Positions 7,018 to 15,870 of a stretch of 18,529 nt of DNA are shown piece by piece. Position numbers and translations under genes: made by a program. Under the pieces are notes generated by a model. The model had not been told where the DNA came from. It saw only the letters and a list, made by a program, of their open reading frames with translations, and did no database searches. The first letter of the stretch is position 1, and every line of letters starts with the position of its first letter. This DNA comes from Candidatus Desantisbacteria bacterium CG2_30_40_21. Its GTDB lineage: Bacteria > UBA9089 > CG2-30-40-21. Location of the stretch: the NCBI GenBank assembly GCA_001873945.1, contig MNYI01000072.1, forward strand, positions 1 to 18,529, read 5' to 3'.

Positions 7018-7036
7018 CTCAAGCTTTCAGCTTGAG
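7018..7036. repeat. Palindromic repeat type B, intergenic copy
   Basis: CTCAAGCT-TTC-AGCTTGAG, with perfect 8-bp arms, starts directly after the stop codon of the GspM/PilO-like gene. A nearly identical palindrome occurs in frame in the methyltransferase gene at 14868-14884. It has no T-tract, so it is a weak terminator candidate. Confidence 0.7.
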
Positions 7037-7083
7037 AAGAATAGTGTCATATTAACTCTCAAATGTCGGATAAGGCTCCTATA

Positions 7084-7162
7084 GTCGGTAGGTCAGGCAT
7101 TCTTGCCTGACTCATTTGTTCGCTTAAGATAAACGACAGACAAGAATGTCTGCCCTACCGAC
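7084..7162. repeat. Two palindromic repeats (type A) in mirror orientation
   Basis: The left copy (7084-7111) and right copy (7135-7162) are reverse complements at 24 of 28 positions. Each contains its own small palindrome, GTCAGGCA/TGCCTGAC around TTCT on the left and CAGACA/TGTCTG around AGAA on the right. The outer words are GTCGGTAGG and CCTACCGAC. The pair can therefore fold either as two small hairpins or as one long stem with a 23-base loop. Related copies lie at 7222-7245 and inside the methyltransferase gene. Confidence 0.85.
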
Positions 7163-7221
7163 TTATCTGTCATTTTAAGGTTGACGAGACAGTAGTCTTG
7201 CGTTGCTTTTTGGAAACCAGA

Positions 7222-7245
7222 AACAGGCAAGAATGCCTGTTCTAC
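7222..7245. repeat. Palindromic repeat type A, single intergenic copy
   Basis: AACAGGCA-AGAA-TGCCTGTT, followed by CTACC, is a reverse-orientation copy of the same palindromic family, 34 bases ahead of the helicase start. Nothing else is clear in the 7163-7278 gap except a lone TTGACG at 7181-7186 that could be a -35 box but has no good -10 box 16-18 bases downstream. Confidence 0.75.
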
Positions 7246-7278
7246 CAATGATAAAGAGAAGAAAGGGGATAATAAGAC

Positions 7279-10200
7279 ATGGATTATTCATCAATTCGTG
7301 ATAATCATTCTAATGGAACCGTCGGGGATTTCTTAAAACAAGCCATTAGCAGCAACTCTAATGTTTCAATAGTATCCGCATATTTCACCATCTACGCCTA
7401 TCATCACTTGAAAAGCAATCTTGATGCTATCAATCATTTACGGTTTTTATTTGGCGAGCCTACCTTTATAAGATCAATGGACCCAGACAAGATAAATACC
7501 CGTGATTTTAAGATAGAAGATGACAGGCTTGTTATTCCTATTGAAAACCGTCTTACTCAAAAATCAATCGCCAAAGAATGTTCAGAATGGATAAAAAATA
7601 AAAGTGAAATCCGTTCGATGGTAAAGCCTAATTTTCTTCATGGGAAAATGTACCATATTCAGCAGGAAAGCAAGATTGAAAAGGCAATCGTTGGAAGCTC
7701 AAACTTTACTGTCAATGGGCTTGGGCTTGGTGGAAGTAAAAATATTGAGTTGAATATTGTTATCGATAGTGACCGAGACAGACAGGAACTTAAACAATGG
7801 TTTGATGCAATCTGGAACGACCAGACAGGTCTTGTAGAGGATGTCAAGGATGAGGTATTAAAAGACCTTGAACAATTGTATATCGAAAACGAGCCAGAAT
7901 TTATTTACTTCAAAACGCTTTATCATATCTTTGAAAGCTATTTGGATGAACAAAAAAAGGGCGGTCTTCTAAATGACCGCACCGGCTTTTTTGACAGCGA
8001 AATATGGGATATGCTCTATGACTTCCAAAAAGATGGCGTAAAGGGAGCAATCAATAAAATCCTAAAGCATAACGGCTGCATTATCGCTGACAGCGTTGGT
8101 CTTGGAAAGACATATGAAGCCCTTGCTGTTATCAAGTATTTTGAACTGCTGAATAGCCGAGTTCTTGTCTTATGCCCTAAAAAACTCACCGGCAACTGGA
8201 CCATTTATCAAGCAAGCCAGAATCATGTGCTCAATCCCTTCAAAAAGGACAGATTCAATTATACAGTTCTCTATCACACAGACATGGGGCGAGAATCTGG
8301 CCGCTCTGGGGCAAATGCCATTGATCTTGAAAACTTTAATTGGGGTGCTTATGACCTTGTAGTTATTGACGAATCCCATCATTTCAGGGGAAATCCTGTA
8401 GAAAAAGTGAAGAATGACGGCAACATAAAAATGAACCGGGCAAGATGGCTCATGGAAAAAGTTATTAAATCTGGAGCAAAGACCAAAGTCCTGATGCTGT
8501 CCGCTACCCCTGTTAACAACAGTCTGCGTGATCTACGCAATCAGATTGCCTTTATCACCGAAGGGGAAGATGACGCTCTCTTTGATTGTTGCAAAATAAA
8601 AGATATTGGACTCACCCTGAAAAATGCACAGACCCATTTTACCACATGGTCTGATCCCAAGAAGAACCCCCAAAGGAACATGAAACAACTTCTGGAAAGG
8701 CTCGATTCAGCGTTTTTCAAGCTGCTTGATGGGCTAACCATTGCTCGTTCAAGGAAGCATATCAAAAATTTCTATAACATCGAATCTATTGGCAAGTTCC
8801 CGGAAAGAAAAAAGCCACATTCTGTGTATCCTGAAATTGATATTGATAACCGTTTCCCTTCTTATGACCGATTGAATAAACAAATTCTTGAATACAAGTT
8901 GTCTGTTTTTAATCCTTCGGCATATGTGAAACCAGAGAAGCAGCAGAAATATGAAGAGATTGCCAGAAATGGGGTGTTGGCTTTCAAGCAGTCTGATCGT
9001 GAAGGTTTTCTAATTGGCATGATGAAAATCAATTATCTTAAACGGCTGGAGAGCTCTATTGAATCCTTTGAGATATCAATGGACCGAACCATTCAGAAGA
9101 TTGAAAAACTGGAAAGCAAAATCAACGAGTTTCTGAAAACAAAGGCAACATCACAGGAAGAATCCCTTGAAAGCCTTGAGCCAGACGAAAACGAATTGGA
9201 AGAGAATGCAGATAATTCAGAACAATGGCAGGTTGGTAAAAAACTTAAATTTGACATGGCTGATTTGGAGCTGGAGGATTGGCTGAAGGATTTGAAAAAG
9301 GACAAGGAATCGTTGGTTGACCTTTATAATAATGCTTGCTTTGTAACTCCTGAAAGAGATGCGAAACTTGTAGAATTGAAAAAACTAATTGCGAGTAAAG
9401 CAAAGAGTCCATTTAACGGAGAGAATAAAAAAGTCATTGTCTTTACCGCATTTGCAGATACCGCACAATACCTTTATTCAAATATTAAAGACTGGTGCAG
9501 AACGGAACTCAAATTGCATTGCGCTCTGGTGTGCGGAAGTTATACGCAGACCAGTATGGGTAAAACTGATTATGATAACATTCTGCTCAATTTTTCACCA
9601 TTATCAAAAAATCGCAATAAAATGACATCAGTTTCACAAAGCGAAGAGATTGATATTCTCATTGCGACTGACTGTATCAGTGAAGGACAGAACCTACAGG
9701 ATTGTGATTATCTCATCAATTATGATATCCACTGGAACCCGGTACGAATCATTCAGCGTTTCGGACGAATCGACCGTTTAGGCAGCAGTAACAAAACCAT
9801 TCAATTGGTTAATTTCTGGCCTACAAGTGATCTTGATAATTACATTAATCTTAAAGAGCGTGTTGAAGCTCGCATGGCTCTGGTAGATGTTACAGCAACC
9901 GGCGAGGATAATATATTGAATACAGAACAGATTGAAGAGCTTATCAGGGACGACCTCAAATACCGTAATAAGCAGCTTAAAAAACTAAAAGAAGAAGTCC
10001 TTGACCTTGAGGACATGGATGAATCCGTGTCTTTAACCGATTTTACTCTGGATAATTTTCGCATTGAGCTTATGAATTTTCTGGAGAGCAACAGGAAGAG
10101 GTTAAAAGAAGCCCCGTTTGGTCTGTACGCAGTTGTGCCTTTACCATCAGGTGAACATGAAAAAGAGATTATTAAACCCGGTGTGGTTTTCTGCCTCAAA

Positions 10201-10581
10201 CAGAAGGACGATAGCCATGGAAACGAAGAGGTTAATCCGCTGAATCCTTATTTTCTTGTGTATATCCGCAATGACGGAACCGTGCGATTCAACTACACCC
10301 ATGCCATGCAGATACTTGAAATATACCGTTTGATGTGTCAGGGCAAAAAAGCCCCTTATGAAAAACTTTGTGAACTATTTAATGATGAAACGCAAAATGG
10401 CGAACAAATGGATGGCTATACAGGGTTGTTAAAAAAAGCAGTCGATGAAATTATCCGCATTTTTAAGAAACGAAGCAACCGGCATCTTACCTCAGATAGA
10501 GGAGCGGTGCTCATTCCTACAACAAAACAGCTTCATAAAATGGAAAACTTTGAACTTGTAACATGGTTGATTGTGAGGTAA
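7279..10581 (+). CDS. Phospholipase-D-like nuclease fused to SNF2-type helicase
   Basis: This 1100-residue protein has two recognisable parts. The N-terminal PLD-like domain (about 1-185) carries HGKMY (121-125, the HxK core) and GSSNFT (139-144), as in PLD-family nucleases such as BfiI. The SNF2/SF2 helicase follows: Walker A ADSVGLGKT (270-278), Walker B DESHH (364-368), motif III LSATP (407-411), motif V ATDCISEGQNL (796-806) and motif VI QRFGRIDR (826-833). A charged coiled-coil insertion (about 600-690) separates the two RecA lobes. Such fusions occur in restriction-like defence loci and would translocate on DNA and cut it. It is the first gene of a tight operon; the next start lies 4 bases after its stop. 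It is not one of the DISARM helicases as far as I can tell, because DrmA and DrmB partners are missing. A ribosome site, AAGGGG, lies 12 bases upstream. Confidence 0.87.
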   Translation: MDYSSIRDNHSNGTVGDFLKQAISSNSNVSIVSAYFTIYAYHHLKSNLDAINHLRFLFGEPTFIRSMDPDKINTRDFKIEDDRLVIPIENRLTQKSIAKECSEWIKNKSEIRSMVKPNFLHGKMYHIQQESKIEKAIVGSSNFTVNGLGLGGSKNIELNIVIDSDRDRQELKQWFDAIWNDQTGLVEDVKDEVLKDLEQLYIENEPEFIYFKTLYHIFESYLDEQKKGGLLNDRTGFFDSEIWDMLYDFQKDGVKGAINKILKHNGCIIADSVGLGKTYEALAVIKYFELLNSRVLVLCPKKLTGNWTIYQASQNHVLNPFKKDRFNYTVLYHTDMGRESGRSGANAIDLENFNWGAYDLVVIDESHHFRGNPVEKVKNDGNIKMNRARWLMEKVIKSGAKTKVLMLSATPVNNSLRDLRNQIAFITEGEDDALFDCCKIKDIGLTLKNAQTHFTTWSDPKKNPQRNMKQLLERLDSAFFKLLDGLTIARSRKHIKNFYNIESIGKFPERKKPHSVYPEIDIDNRFPSYDRLNKQILEYKLSVFNPSAYVKPEKQQKYEEIARNGVLAFKQSDREGFLIGMMKINYLKRLESSIESFEISMDRTIQKIEKLESKINEFLKTKATSQEESLESLEPDENELEENADNSEQWQVGKKLKFDMADLELEDWLKDLKKDKESLVDLYNNACFVTPERDAKLVELKKLIASKAKSPFNGENKKVIVFTAFADTAQYLYSNIKDWCRTELKLHCALVCGSYTQTSMGKTDYDNILLNFSPLSKNRNKMTSVSQSEEIDILIATDCISEGQNLQDCDYLINYDIHWNPVRIIQRFGRIDRLGSSNKTIQLVNFWPTSDLDNYINLKERVEARMALVDVTATGEDNILNTEQIEELIRDDLKYRNKQLKKLKEEVLDLEDMDESVSLTDFTLDNFRIELMNFLESNRKRLKEAPFGLYAVVPLPSGEHEKEIIKPGVVFCLKQKDDSHGNEEVNPLNPYFLVYIRNDGTVRFNYTHAMQILEIYRLMCQGKKAPYEKLCELFNDETQNGEQMDGYTGLLKKAVDEIIRIFKKRSNRHLTSDRGAVLIPTTKQLHKMENFELVTWLIVR

Positions 10582-10585
10582 GGAT

Positions 10586-12010
10586 ATGATTTTAACTAAA
10601 ACAGAACTGAAACTAATCCTTGAAGAGGGCGAAGGCTACAAGATTGAATTTAAGGAGCGTGTTTCTGACCTTGATCGGGAAATGGTCGCGTTTGCTAACG
10701 CTTCTGGAGGAAGAATATTTCTGGGAATCAACGACGAGAGCAAGGTAAAAGGAATCACGATTCATAACGCGTTAAAAAGCCAGATTCAGGATATTGCCAA
10801 TAATTGTGATCCAACCGTAAAAATTTTCCTTGAAGAATTTGAAAATATTCTTATCATTCATGTTCGAGAAGGCATAGACAAGCCCTATAAATGTTCAAGC
10901 GGATTTTATATACGAACCGGACCAAACTCTCAGAAACTAAACCGCAACCAAATTGTTACATTTATTCAGGCTGAAGGAAAAATCCGTTACGATGAATTAT
11001 TGAAACGGGATTTCAAAGACAACGATATTGACAAGGAGAAAATAGACCGTTTTCTAAAAATGGCTGGCATCAGCCCTGTATTAGATAAGCCTCTTTTATA
11101 TAACAATCTCGGTATCGGAGAAATACAAGAAGGTCAGGTATATTACAATAACCTTGCTCCGCTTTTCTTTGCAAAAAACTTGAATGACTTTTATTACCAC
11201 ACTGTTGTAACCTGTGCGCTTTACAGAGGTACGAATAAGGTTATTGTGCTGGACCGCAAGGACTACAATTTCGACCTTATTTCCAGCGTTGATTTGGCTA
11301 TGAACTTTATTAAGCAGTATCTACCTGTCCGATATGAATTCACAGGCGAGTTAGCTCGCAAGGAAATTCCCCAGATTCCCTATGAAGCGCTCCGTGAAGC
11401 GTTAATCAACGCTGTTGTTCACCGGGACTATTTCGAAAAAGGTGCAAATGTAATGGTAGAAATGTTTGATGACCGTGTCGAATTCACCAACCCAGGTGGG
11501 CTGGTAAAAGGGCTTACACTAGAAAACTTCGGCAAGCTCAGCATGCTTAGAAACCCTGGCATAGCAAATTTATTCCAGAGAATCGATTATATCGAAAAGA
11601 TGGGGACAGGAATTGGAAGAATCCATCTGGCGCTTAAGGAGGCAAAGGTTCCGCAAGTGCGATACGAACTGATGCCTTTTTTTGTAAGAGCTGTATTCCC
11701 AAGAGCATCAGAGGGCACAGAGATAACTACCCAAGAAACTACCCAAACTACCCAAGAAACTACCCAAACTACCCAAACTACCCAAGAAACTACCCAAGAA
11801 ACTACCCAAGAAATCATTCTTAAACTCATTAAAAATAATCCTTCAATAACCCGAAATGAATTATCGCTTCAAGCAAGCCTCAGTTCAGACGGAGTGAAAT
11901 ACCATCTGGATTTATTGAAAAAAGAAGGAAAAATCAGACACACGGGAGCTACTAAAAAAGGAAAATGGGAGTTGCCAAAAGGCATAATAACATCTAAAAC
12001 TAATCCCTAA
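10586..12010 (+). CDS. AlbA_2 (Schlafen-like) and GHKL ATPase-domain protein
   Basis: The 474-residue protein begins with an AlbA_2 domain (about 8-125) with IEFKERV (20-26) and FANASGGRIFLGI (36-48), the putative nucleic-acid-binding fold shared with Schlafen proteins. A middle region leads to an HATPase_c_4/GHKL-like ATPase segment: N-box ALREALINAVVHRDY (268-282), NPGGL (302-306) and GTGIGR (340-345). A repeat linker of TTQ and TTQE units (381-409) joins it to a C-terminal winged helix (about 410-465). Proteins of this kind are annotated as ATP-binding or transcriptional regulators and often accompany restriction genes; here it could regulate or be an ATP-dependent DNA-binding subunit. AAGGA precedes the ATG, and it lies 4 bases after the helicase stop and 11 bases before the methyltransferase. 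Confidence 0.88.
   Translation: MILTKTELKLILEEGEGYKIEFKERVSDLDREMVAFANASGGRIFLGINDESKVKGITIHNALKSQIQDIANNCDPTVKIFLEEFENILIIHVREGIDKPYKCSSGFYIRTGPNSQKLNRNQIVTFIQAEGKIRYDELLKRDFKDNDIDKEKIDRFLKMAGISPVLDKPLLYNNLGIGEIQEGQVYYNNLAPLFFAKNLNDFYYHTVVTCALYRGTNKVIVLDRKDYNFDLISSVDLAMNFIKQYLPVRYEFTGELARKEIPQIPYEALREALINAVVHRDYFEKGANVMVEMFDDRVEFTNPGGLVKGLTLENFGKLSMLRNPGIANLFQRIDYIEKMGTGIGRIHLALKEAKVPQVRYELMPFFVRAVFPRASEGTEITTQETTQTTQETTQTTQTTQETTQETTQEIILKLIKNNPSITRNELSLQASLSSDGVKYHLDLLKKEGKIRHTGATKKGKWELPKGIITSKTNP
11726..11812 (+). repeat. In-frame ACTACCCAA(GAA) minisatellite
   Basis: Eight units of ACTACCCAA, five of them followed by GAA, run without interruption for 87 bases and encode TTQ or TTQE. 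The units are nine or twelve bases, so slippage would change linker length between the ATPase domain and the winged helix without shifting frame. Confidence 0.95.
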
Positions 12011-12021
12011 GGGAGGGCGTA

Positions 12022-15000
12022 ATGTTACAGGAAAAAGACTTGAAAAATGGTATAAAACCATCAATAACTACTTTTATGAATGGTGCCCTAACCACAAATG
12101 CCTTGTCATTATTTTCAACACTCGGTTATAATACCAATCGTCAAAGTCCTTTCAGCGAAAAGACATACCACTTTTTTAAGGAATCTTTTCTGGATGGCAA
12201 TACCCGCTTTGACGAGACAAAAGCACTGGTGTTGGAATGGAAATATGTTGACCTCTTGTTTCAGCTTTCCAAAGATGAGATTGCCCCTCAACTCGGCTTG
12301 TTTGATACGAAAAAAGTTGACAACACCATCATTGAAACTTACCTGTTTTTCGTCATTGAGCTTTCCCATGACCATTACAGTAGAACCGCATTAAGCCAGA
12401 TTACCCGTGAACTAAACAAAGTTTTTCCCATGCCTGTAATGGTGCTTTTTAAGTATGGACAATCACTAACCCTTGCCGTTATCAATCGCAGGCTGCATAA
12501 ACGAGATGAGAGTAAGGATGTAATGGAAAAGATTACACTCATCAAAGATATTAATATCAAAAATCCACATCGGGCTCATATTGAAATACTGTTTGACCTT
12601 TCGTTTTCCGAGCTTCTGCGTAAACACAAATTTGCCAACTTTGTCGAACTGCATAACGCTTGGCAGAAAACACTTGATACTAAGGAACTCAATAAACAGT
12701 TTTATCAGGAATTGTTTAATTGGTATCTGTGGGCATCAAAAAATGTTAGATTCCCTCAGATTGGACCAGATGAAAATATTATTAATGATAAGGTTCACCA
12801 AAACGAATCACTTATACGGCTTCTCACCCGGCTGCTTTTTTGCTGGTTTATGAAAGAGAAAGGGTTGATTAATCCTGAGTTATTTGATGAAAACAAACTG
12901 AAGGACATACTCAAGGATTTTGAAGGCAAAAATGGCAATGAAACCATTTATTACAAAGCTATACTTCAAAACCTGTTTTTTGCAACACTGAATAAACCCA
13001 TTGACCAACGCAAGGTAATTGATGAAGGTTACAATCCCAAAGAATATGGTGACCCATTAGTTTACAGGTTTGTTGAACTATTTCAAACCCCCCAAACCTT
13101 CTTAAACCACTTTGAATGCATCCCCTTCCTTAACGGAGGCTTGTTTGAATGTTTAGATCAGAAAAAAGATAAAGACAACCCTATCGAAATACGACTTGAT
13201 GGTTTTTCTACTAAGAAACAGAAGCAGGCTCATGTTCCAGATTTTCTCTTTTGGGGTGAACACAAAGGAATTGACCTGAGTGAAGAATTGGATAACCCCC
13301 AGAAGAAAGAAGAAACTGTTCGTGGCATTATTGACATTCTAAATTCATACAAATTCACCATAGAAGAAAATACCCCGATTGAAGAAGATATTGCCCTTGA
13401 CCCGGAACTTCTTGGCAGGGTTTTTGAAAACCTGCTGGCAAGCTACAACCCAGAAACACAGACCACTGCCCGCAAACAGACCGGTTCATTTTATACACCA
13501 CGCGAGATTGTCAATTACATGGTTGATGAATCACTCAAGGCATATCTGAAACAGAAAATGGTAGGGCAGACATTCTTGTCTGCCAACAACAACACGGTAG
13601 AATCGGTAGGACAGACATTCCTGTCTGTCAACAATCCTCAAACCAATTGTCAGACAGGAATGTCTGACCTACCAACATCATCATCCTGTCAGACAGGAAT
13701 GTCTGACCTACTATCTGATCTCATTTCCTATTCTGACAATCCAAATCCATTCAACGACGAAGAAACTTTGAGCCTCATCAACGCCATTGACAACTGCAAA
13801 ATTCTTGACCCTGCCTGTGGTTCCGGTGCATTCCCGATGGGTATTCTGCATAAACTGGTGCATATTCTTCACAAACTTGACCCAGAAAACAAGCAATGGT
13901 TCGAGAAGGTAATCGTTAAATTCCCTGCCTATTTGCAACACGAAATGCGGAACAAACTAAAGCATGAAAACTGGGATTATCTTCGCAAACTTGGTATTCT
14001 GCAAGAATGTATTTACGGCGTGGATATTCAACCTATTGCCATACAGATTGCCAAATTACGCTTTTTTATCTCCATGCTTGTTGACCAGGACATTAAGGGT
14101 AATGCCCAAAACAATTTTGGTTTAATGCCCCTACCTAATCTTGATTTCAAACTTGTTGCCGCTAATACACTGATTGGAGTGCCAGAACAAAACCAACATA
14201 CGGACTTATTGATACAAGATGAATTTTTTGACAAATTCAATACGATTACGGAAAAGTATTTTACAGCCTACGAGCCGGAAGAAAAAAAGAAACTCATTAA
14301 GAAAATTAAAGAATTGGTAAATAGCAAGGTGCAGGAAAAATTAGCTCAGATAAATCGCCTGAGCATACATGAAGATGAACGCTTTAGCAAGCATCTTGCT
14401 GAGAAAAACAAAGCCGTGATTGAACAAAGGAAAAACGAGGCAAAACTCTGGGAGAGCTACAATAACTTGTTTAAGCACAAAAGTGTTGAATTTTTTGACA
14501 TTAAATATTTTTTCCCAGAAGTAAAAGATGGATTTGATGTGGTGATTGGGAATCCGCCGTATGTGCAGATACAGAAATTTAGTGGCAAACAGGAACAGAA
14601 GGATTGGGAAAATCAGAATTACAGAACATTTGCCAAAACTGGTGATATTTATTGCCTTTTCTATGAAAAGGGGAATATGCTGTTAAGGGATGGCGGGATA
14701 TTAGCCTACATTACCTCCAATAAATGGATGAGGGCAAATTATGGTGAGGCTACCAGAAGATATTTTGTAGAGAATACCAATCCTTTGAAAATAATAGATT
14801 TTGGCGGCTACAAGGTTTTTGAAAGTGCTACTGTTGATACCAATATTTTGATACTTAAAAAAGCACCTCAAGCTTCCAGCTTGAAGAAAATAGCCTGCAA
14901 TTATGATGCTTACGGTACATCTGCCTGCTCTATTGGCAAAGATTTTACGGAAGATACAGACATTGCCAAATATTTTTCTGCCAAGGCTATTACCCTTAAT

Positions 15001-15867
15001 AATTTTTCAGAGGCAAGCTGGATAATTGCAAGCAGGGATGAACAGAAGATAAAGGAAAAGATTGAGAAAATCGGCACGCCACTGAAAGAGTGGGATGTTT
15101 CAATTTATCGGGGGGTATTAACCGGTTTTAACGAAGCCTTTATTATTGATGGCAAGAAGAAGGATGAACTCATTGCCAAGGATGCGAAAAATGCAGAGAT
15201 TATTAAGCCGATTCTGCGGGGCAGGGATATTAAACGGTATAGGGCAGAGTTTGCAGATTTGTGGTTGATAAACACGCATAATGGATATTTTGACGATGAT
15301 TTACAAAAAAATATCCCGCCAATTGACATAAATAATTATCCAGTGATAAAAGAGCATTTAGACAACCATTGGGACAAGATAGAAAAAAGACAGGATATGG
15401 GTGTTACACCATACAATTTGAGAAGTTGTGCCTATTTCAAGGAATTTGAAAAAGAGAAGATTGTGTATCCTGAGACAACTCAAGGAGCCTATTTTTTCTA
15501 TGATAAGAAAGGAAGCATATATGTTGAGAAGACAGCATTTCTTTTAGTTGGTATGAGTCTGTGCTACCTAACTGCATTATTAGGTTCTTCCTTGGTTACT
15601 TTTACTTATAAAAAGCATTATTCTGGAACTAATCTTAGCGACAAAGGATACCAGTACAACAAGCATGCCATAGTAAATCTCCCCATCCCCAAAATATCGC
15701 CCGAATCCCAGCAACCCTTCATCGCCCTTGTCTCTCGCATCCTCTCCCTGAAAAAATCCGACCCACAGGCAGACACCAGTGAATTGGAGGCGGAGATTGA
15801 CCGTCTGGTGTATAACCTCTACGGTCTAACCGAGGAAGAAATAAAAATCATTGAGAGGAAGGAGTAG
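12022..15867 (+). CDS. Eco57I-like N6-adenine methyltransferase with specificity domain
   Basis: The 1281-residue protein has an N-terminal region of about 500 residues with no catalytic motif I can name. Methyltransferase motif I, ILDPACGSGAF (594-604), binds S-adenosylmethionine, and motif IV, NPPY (844-847), marks amino methylation, most likely adenine N6. A TaqI-like specificity domain includes ILRGRDIKRY (1064-1073). A C-terminal tail, LEAEIDRLVYNLYGLTEEE, resembles the end of type IIG and PglX-type enzymes. I see no PD-(D/E)XK in it, so cleavage probably depends on the PLD-helicase. GGGAGGG precedes the start. Oddities are four palindromic repeats inserted in frame at residues about 513-564 (before motif I), a smaller palindrome at 14868, and two extra copies of the C-terminal tail downstream. 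Despite the insertions the frame is open throughout. Confidence 0.9.
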   Translation: MLQEKDLKNGIKPSITTFMNGALTTNALSLFSTLGYNTNRQSPFSEKTYHFFKESFLDGNTRFDETKALVLEWKYVDLLFQLSKDEIAPQLGLFDTKKVDNTIIETYLFFVIELSHDHYSRTALSQITRELNKVFPMPVMVLFKYGQSLTLAVINRRLHKRDESKDVMEKITLIKDINIKNPHRAHIEILFDLSFSELLRKHKFANFVELHNAWQKTLDTKELNKQFYQELFNWYLWASKNVRFPQIGPDENIINDKVHQNESLIRLLTRLLFCWFMKEKGLINPELFDENKLKDILKDFEGKNGNETIYYKAILQNLFFATLNKPIDQRKVIDEGYNPKEYGDPLVYRFVELFQTPQTFLNHFECIPFLNGGLFECLDQKKDKDNPIEIRLDGFSTKKQKQAHVPDFLFWGEHKGIDLSEELDNPQKKEETVRGIIDILNSYKFTIEENTPIEEDIALDPELLGRVFENLLASYNPETQTTARKQTGSFYTPREIVNYMVDESLKAYLKQKMVGQTFLSANNNTVESVGQTFLSVNNPQTNCQTGMSDLPTSSSCQTGMSDLLSDLISYSDNPNPFNDEETLSLINAIDNCKILDPACGSGAFPMGILHKLVHILHKLDPENKQWFEKVIVKFPAYLQHEMRNKLKHENWDYLRKLGILQECIYGVDIQPIAIQIAKLRFFISMLVDQDIKGNAQNNFGLMPLPNLDFKLVAANTLIGVPEQNQHTDLLIQDEFFDKFNTITEKYFTAYEPEEKKKLIKKIKELVNSKVQEKLAQINRLSIHEDERFSKHLAEKNKAVIEQRKNEAKLWESYNNLFKHKSVEFFDIKYFFPEVKDGFDVVIGNPPYVQIQKFSGKQEQKDWENQNYRTFAKTGDIYCLFYEKGNMLLRDGGILAYITSNKWMRANYGEATRRYFVENTNPLKIIDFGGYKVFESATVDTNILILKKAPQASSLKKIACNYDAYGTSACSIGKDFTEDTDIAKYFSAKAITLNNFSEASWIIASRDEQKIKEKIEKIGTPLKEWDVSIYRGVLTGFNEAFIIDGKKKDELIAKDAKNAEIIKPILRGRDIKRYRAEFADLWLINTHNGYFDDDLQKNIPPIDINNYPVIKEHLDNHWDKIEKRQDMGVTPYNLRSCAYFKEFEKEKIVYPETTQGAYFFYDKKGSIYVEKTAFLLVGMSLCYLTALLGSSLVTFTYKKHYSGTNLSDKGYQYNKHAIVNLPIPKISPESQQPFIALVSRILSLKKSDPQADTSELEAEIDRLVYNLYGLTEEEIKIIERKE
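13560..13712 (+). repeat. Four in-frame palindromic repeats (type A) inside the methyltransferase
   Basis: Copies lie at 13560-13584 and 13605-13629 in forward orientation and at 13649-13673 and 13688-13712 in reverse orientation. Each has CAGACA/TGTCTG arms around a 4-base centre with a GGTAGG-type flank. They encode VGQTFLSA, VGQTFLSV, CQTGMSDLP and CQTGMSDLL, joined by Asn/Ser/Thr-rich spacers. The segment is in frame and falls between YMVDESLKAYL and the catalytic motif I. It is not a CRISPR because orientation changes and spacers are about 15-20 bases. Confidence 0.93.
14868..14884 (+). repeat. Palindromic repeat type B inside the methyltransferase
   Basis: TCAAGCT-TCC-AGCTTGA has perfect 7-bp arms and encodes PQASSLKK in frame, in the region between motif IV and the specificity domain. 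Compared with the intergenic copy at 7018-7036 it differs by one base in the core. Confidence 0.65.
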
Positions 15868-15870
15868 TAT

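Noticed and set aside
7018..7036. Rho-independent terminator after the GspM/PilO-like gene
   Set aside because: The stem is not followed by a T-tract, and the same palindrome occurs inside a coding sequence.
9840..10199. 119-residue minus-strand frame
   Set aside because: Low-complexity Ser/Arg-rich shadow of the helicase C-terminal region.
11587..11829. Minus-strand protein with WVVSWVV repeats
   Set aside because: Product of reading the TTQE minisatellite on the opposite strand.
13560..13712. CRISPR-like array of four short repeats
   Set aside because: Repeats change orientation, spacers are short and unequal, the region is coding, and no cas genes are present.
7279..15867. DISARM or BREX system
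   Set aside because: No DrmA/DrmB (DUF1998), PglZ, BrxC or BrxL genes; only the general helicase-methyltransferase logic is shared.
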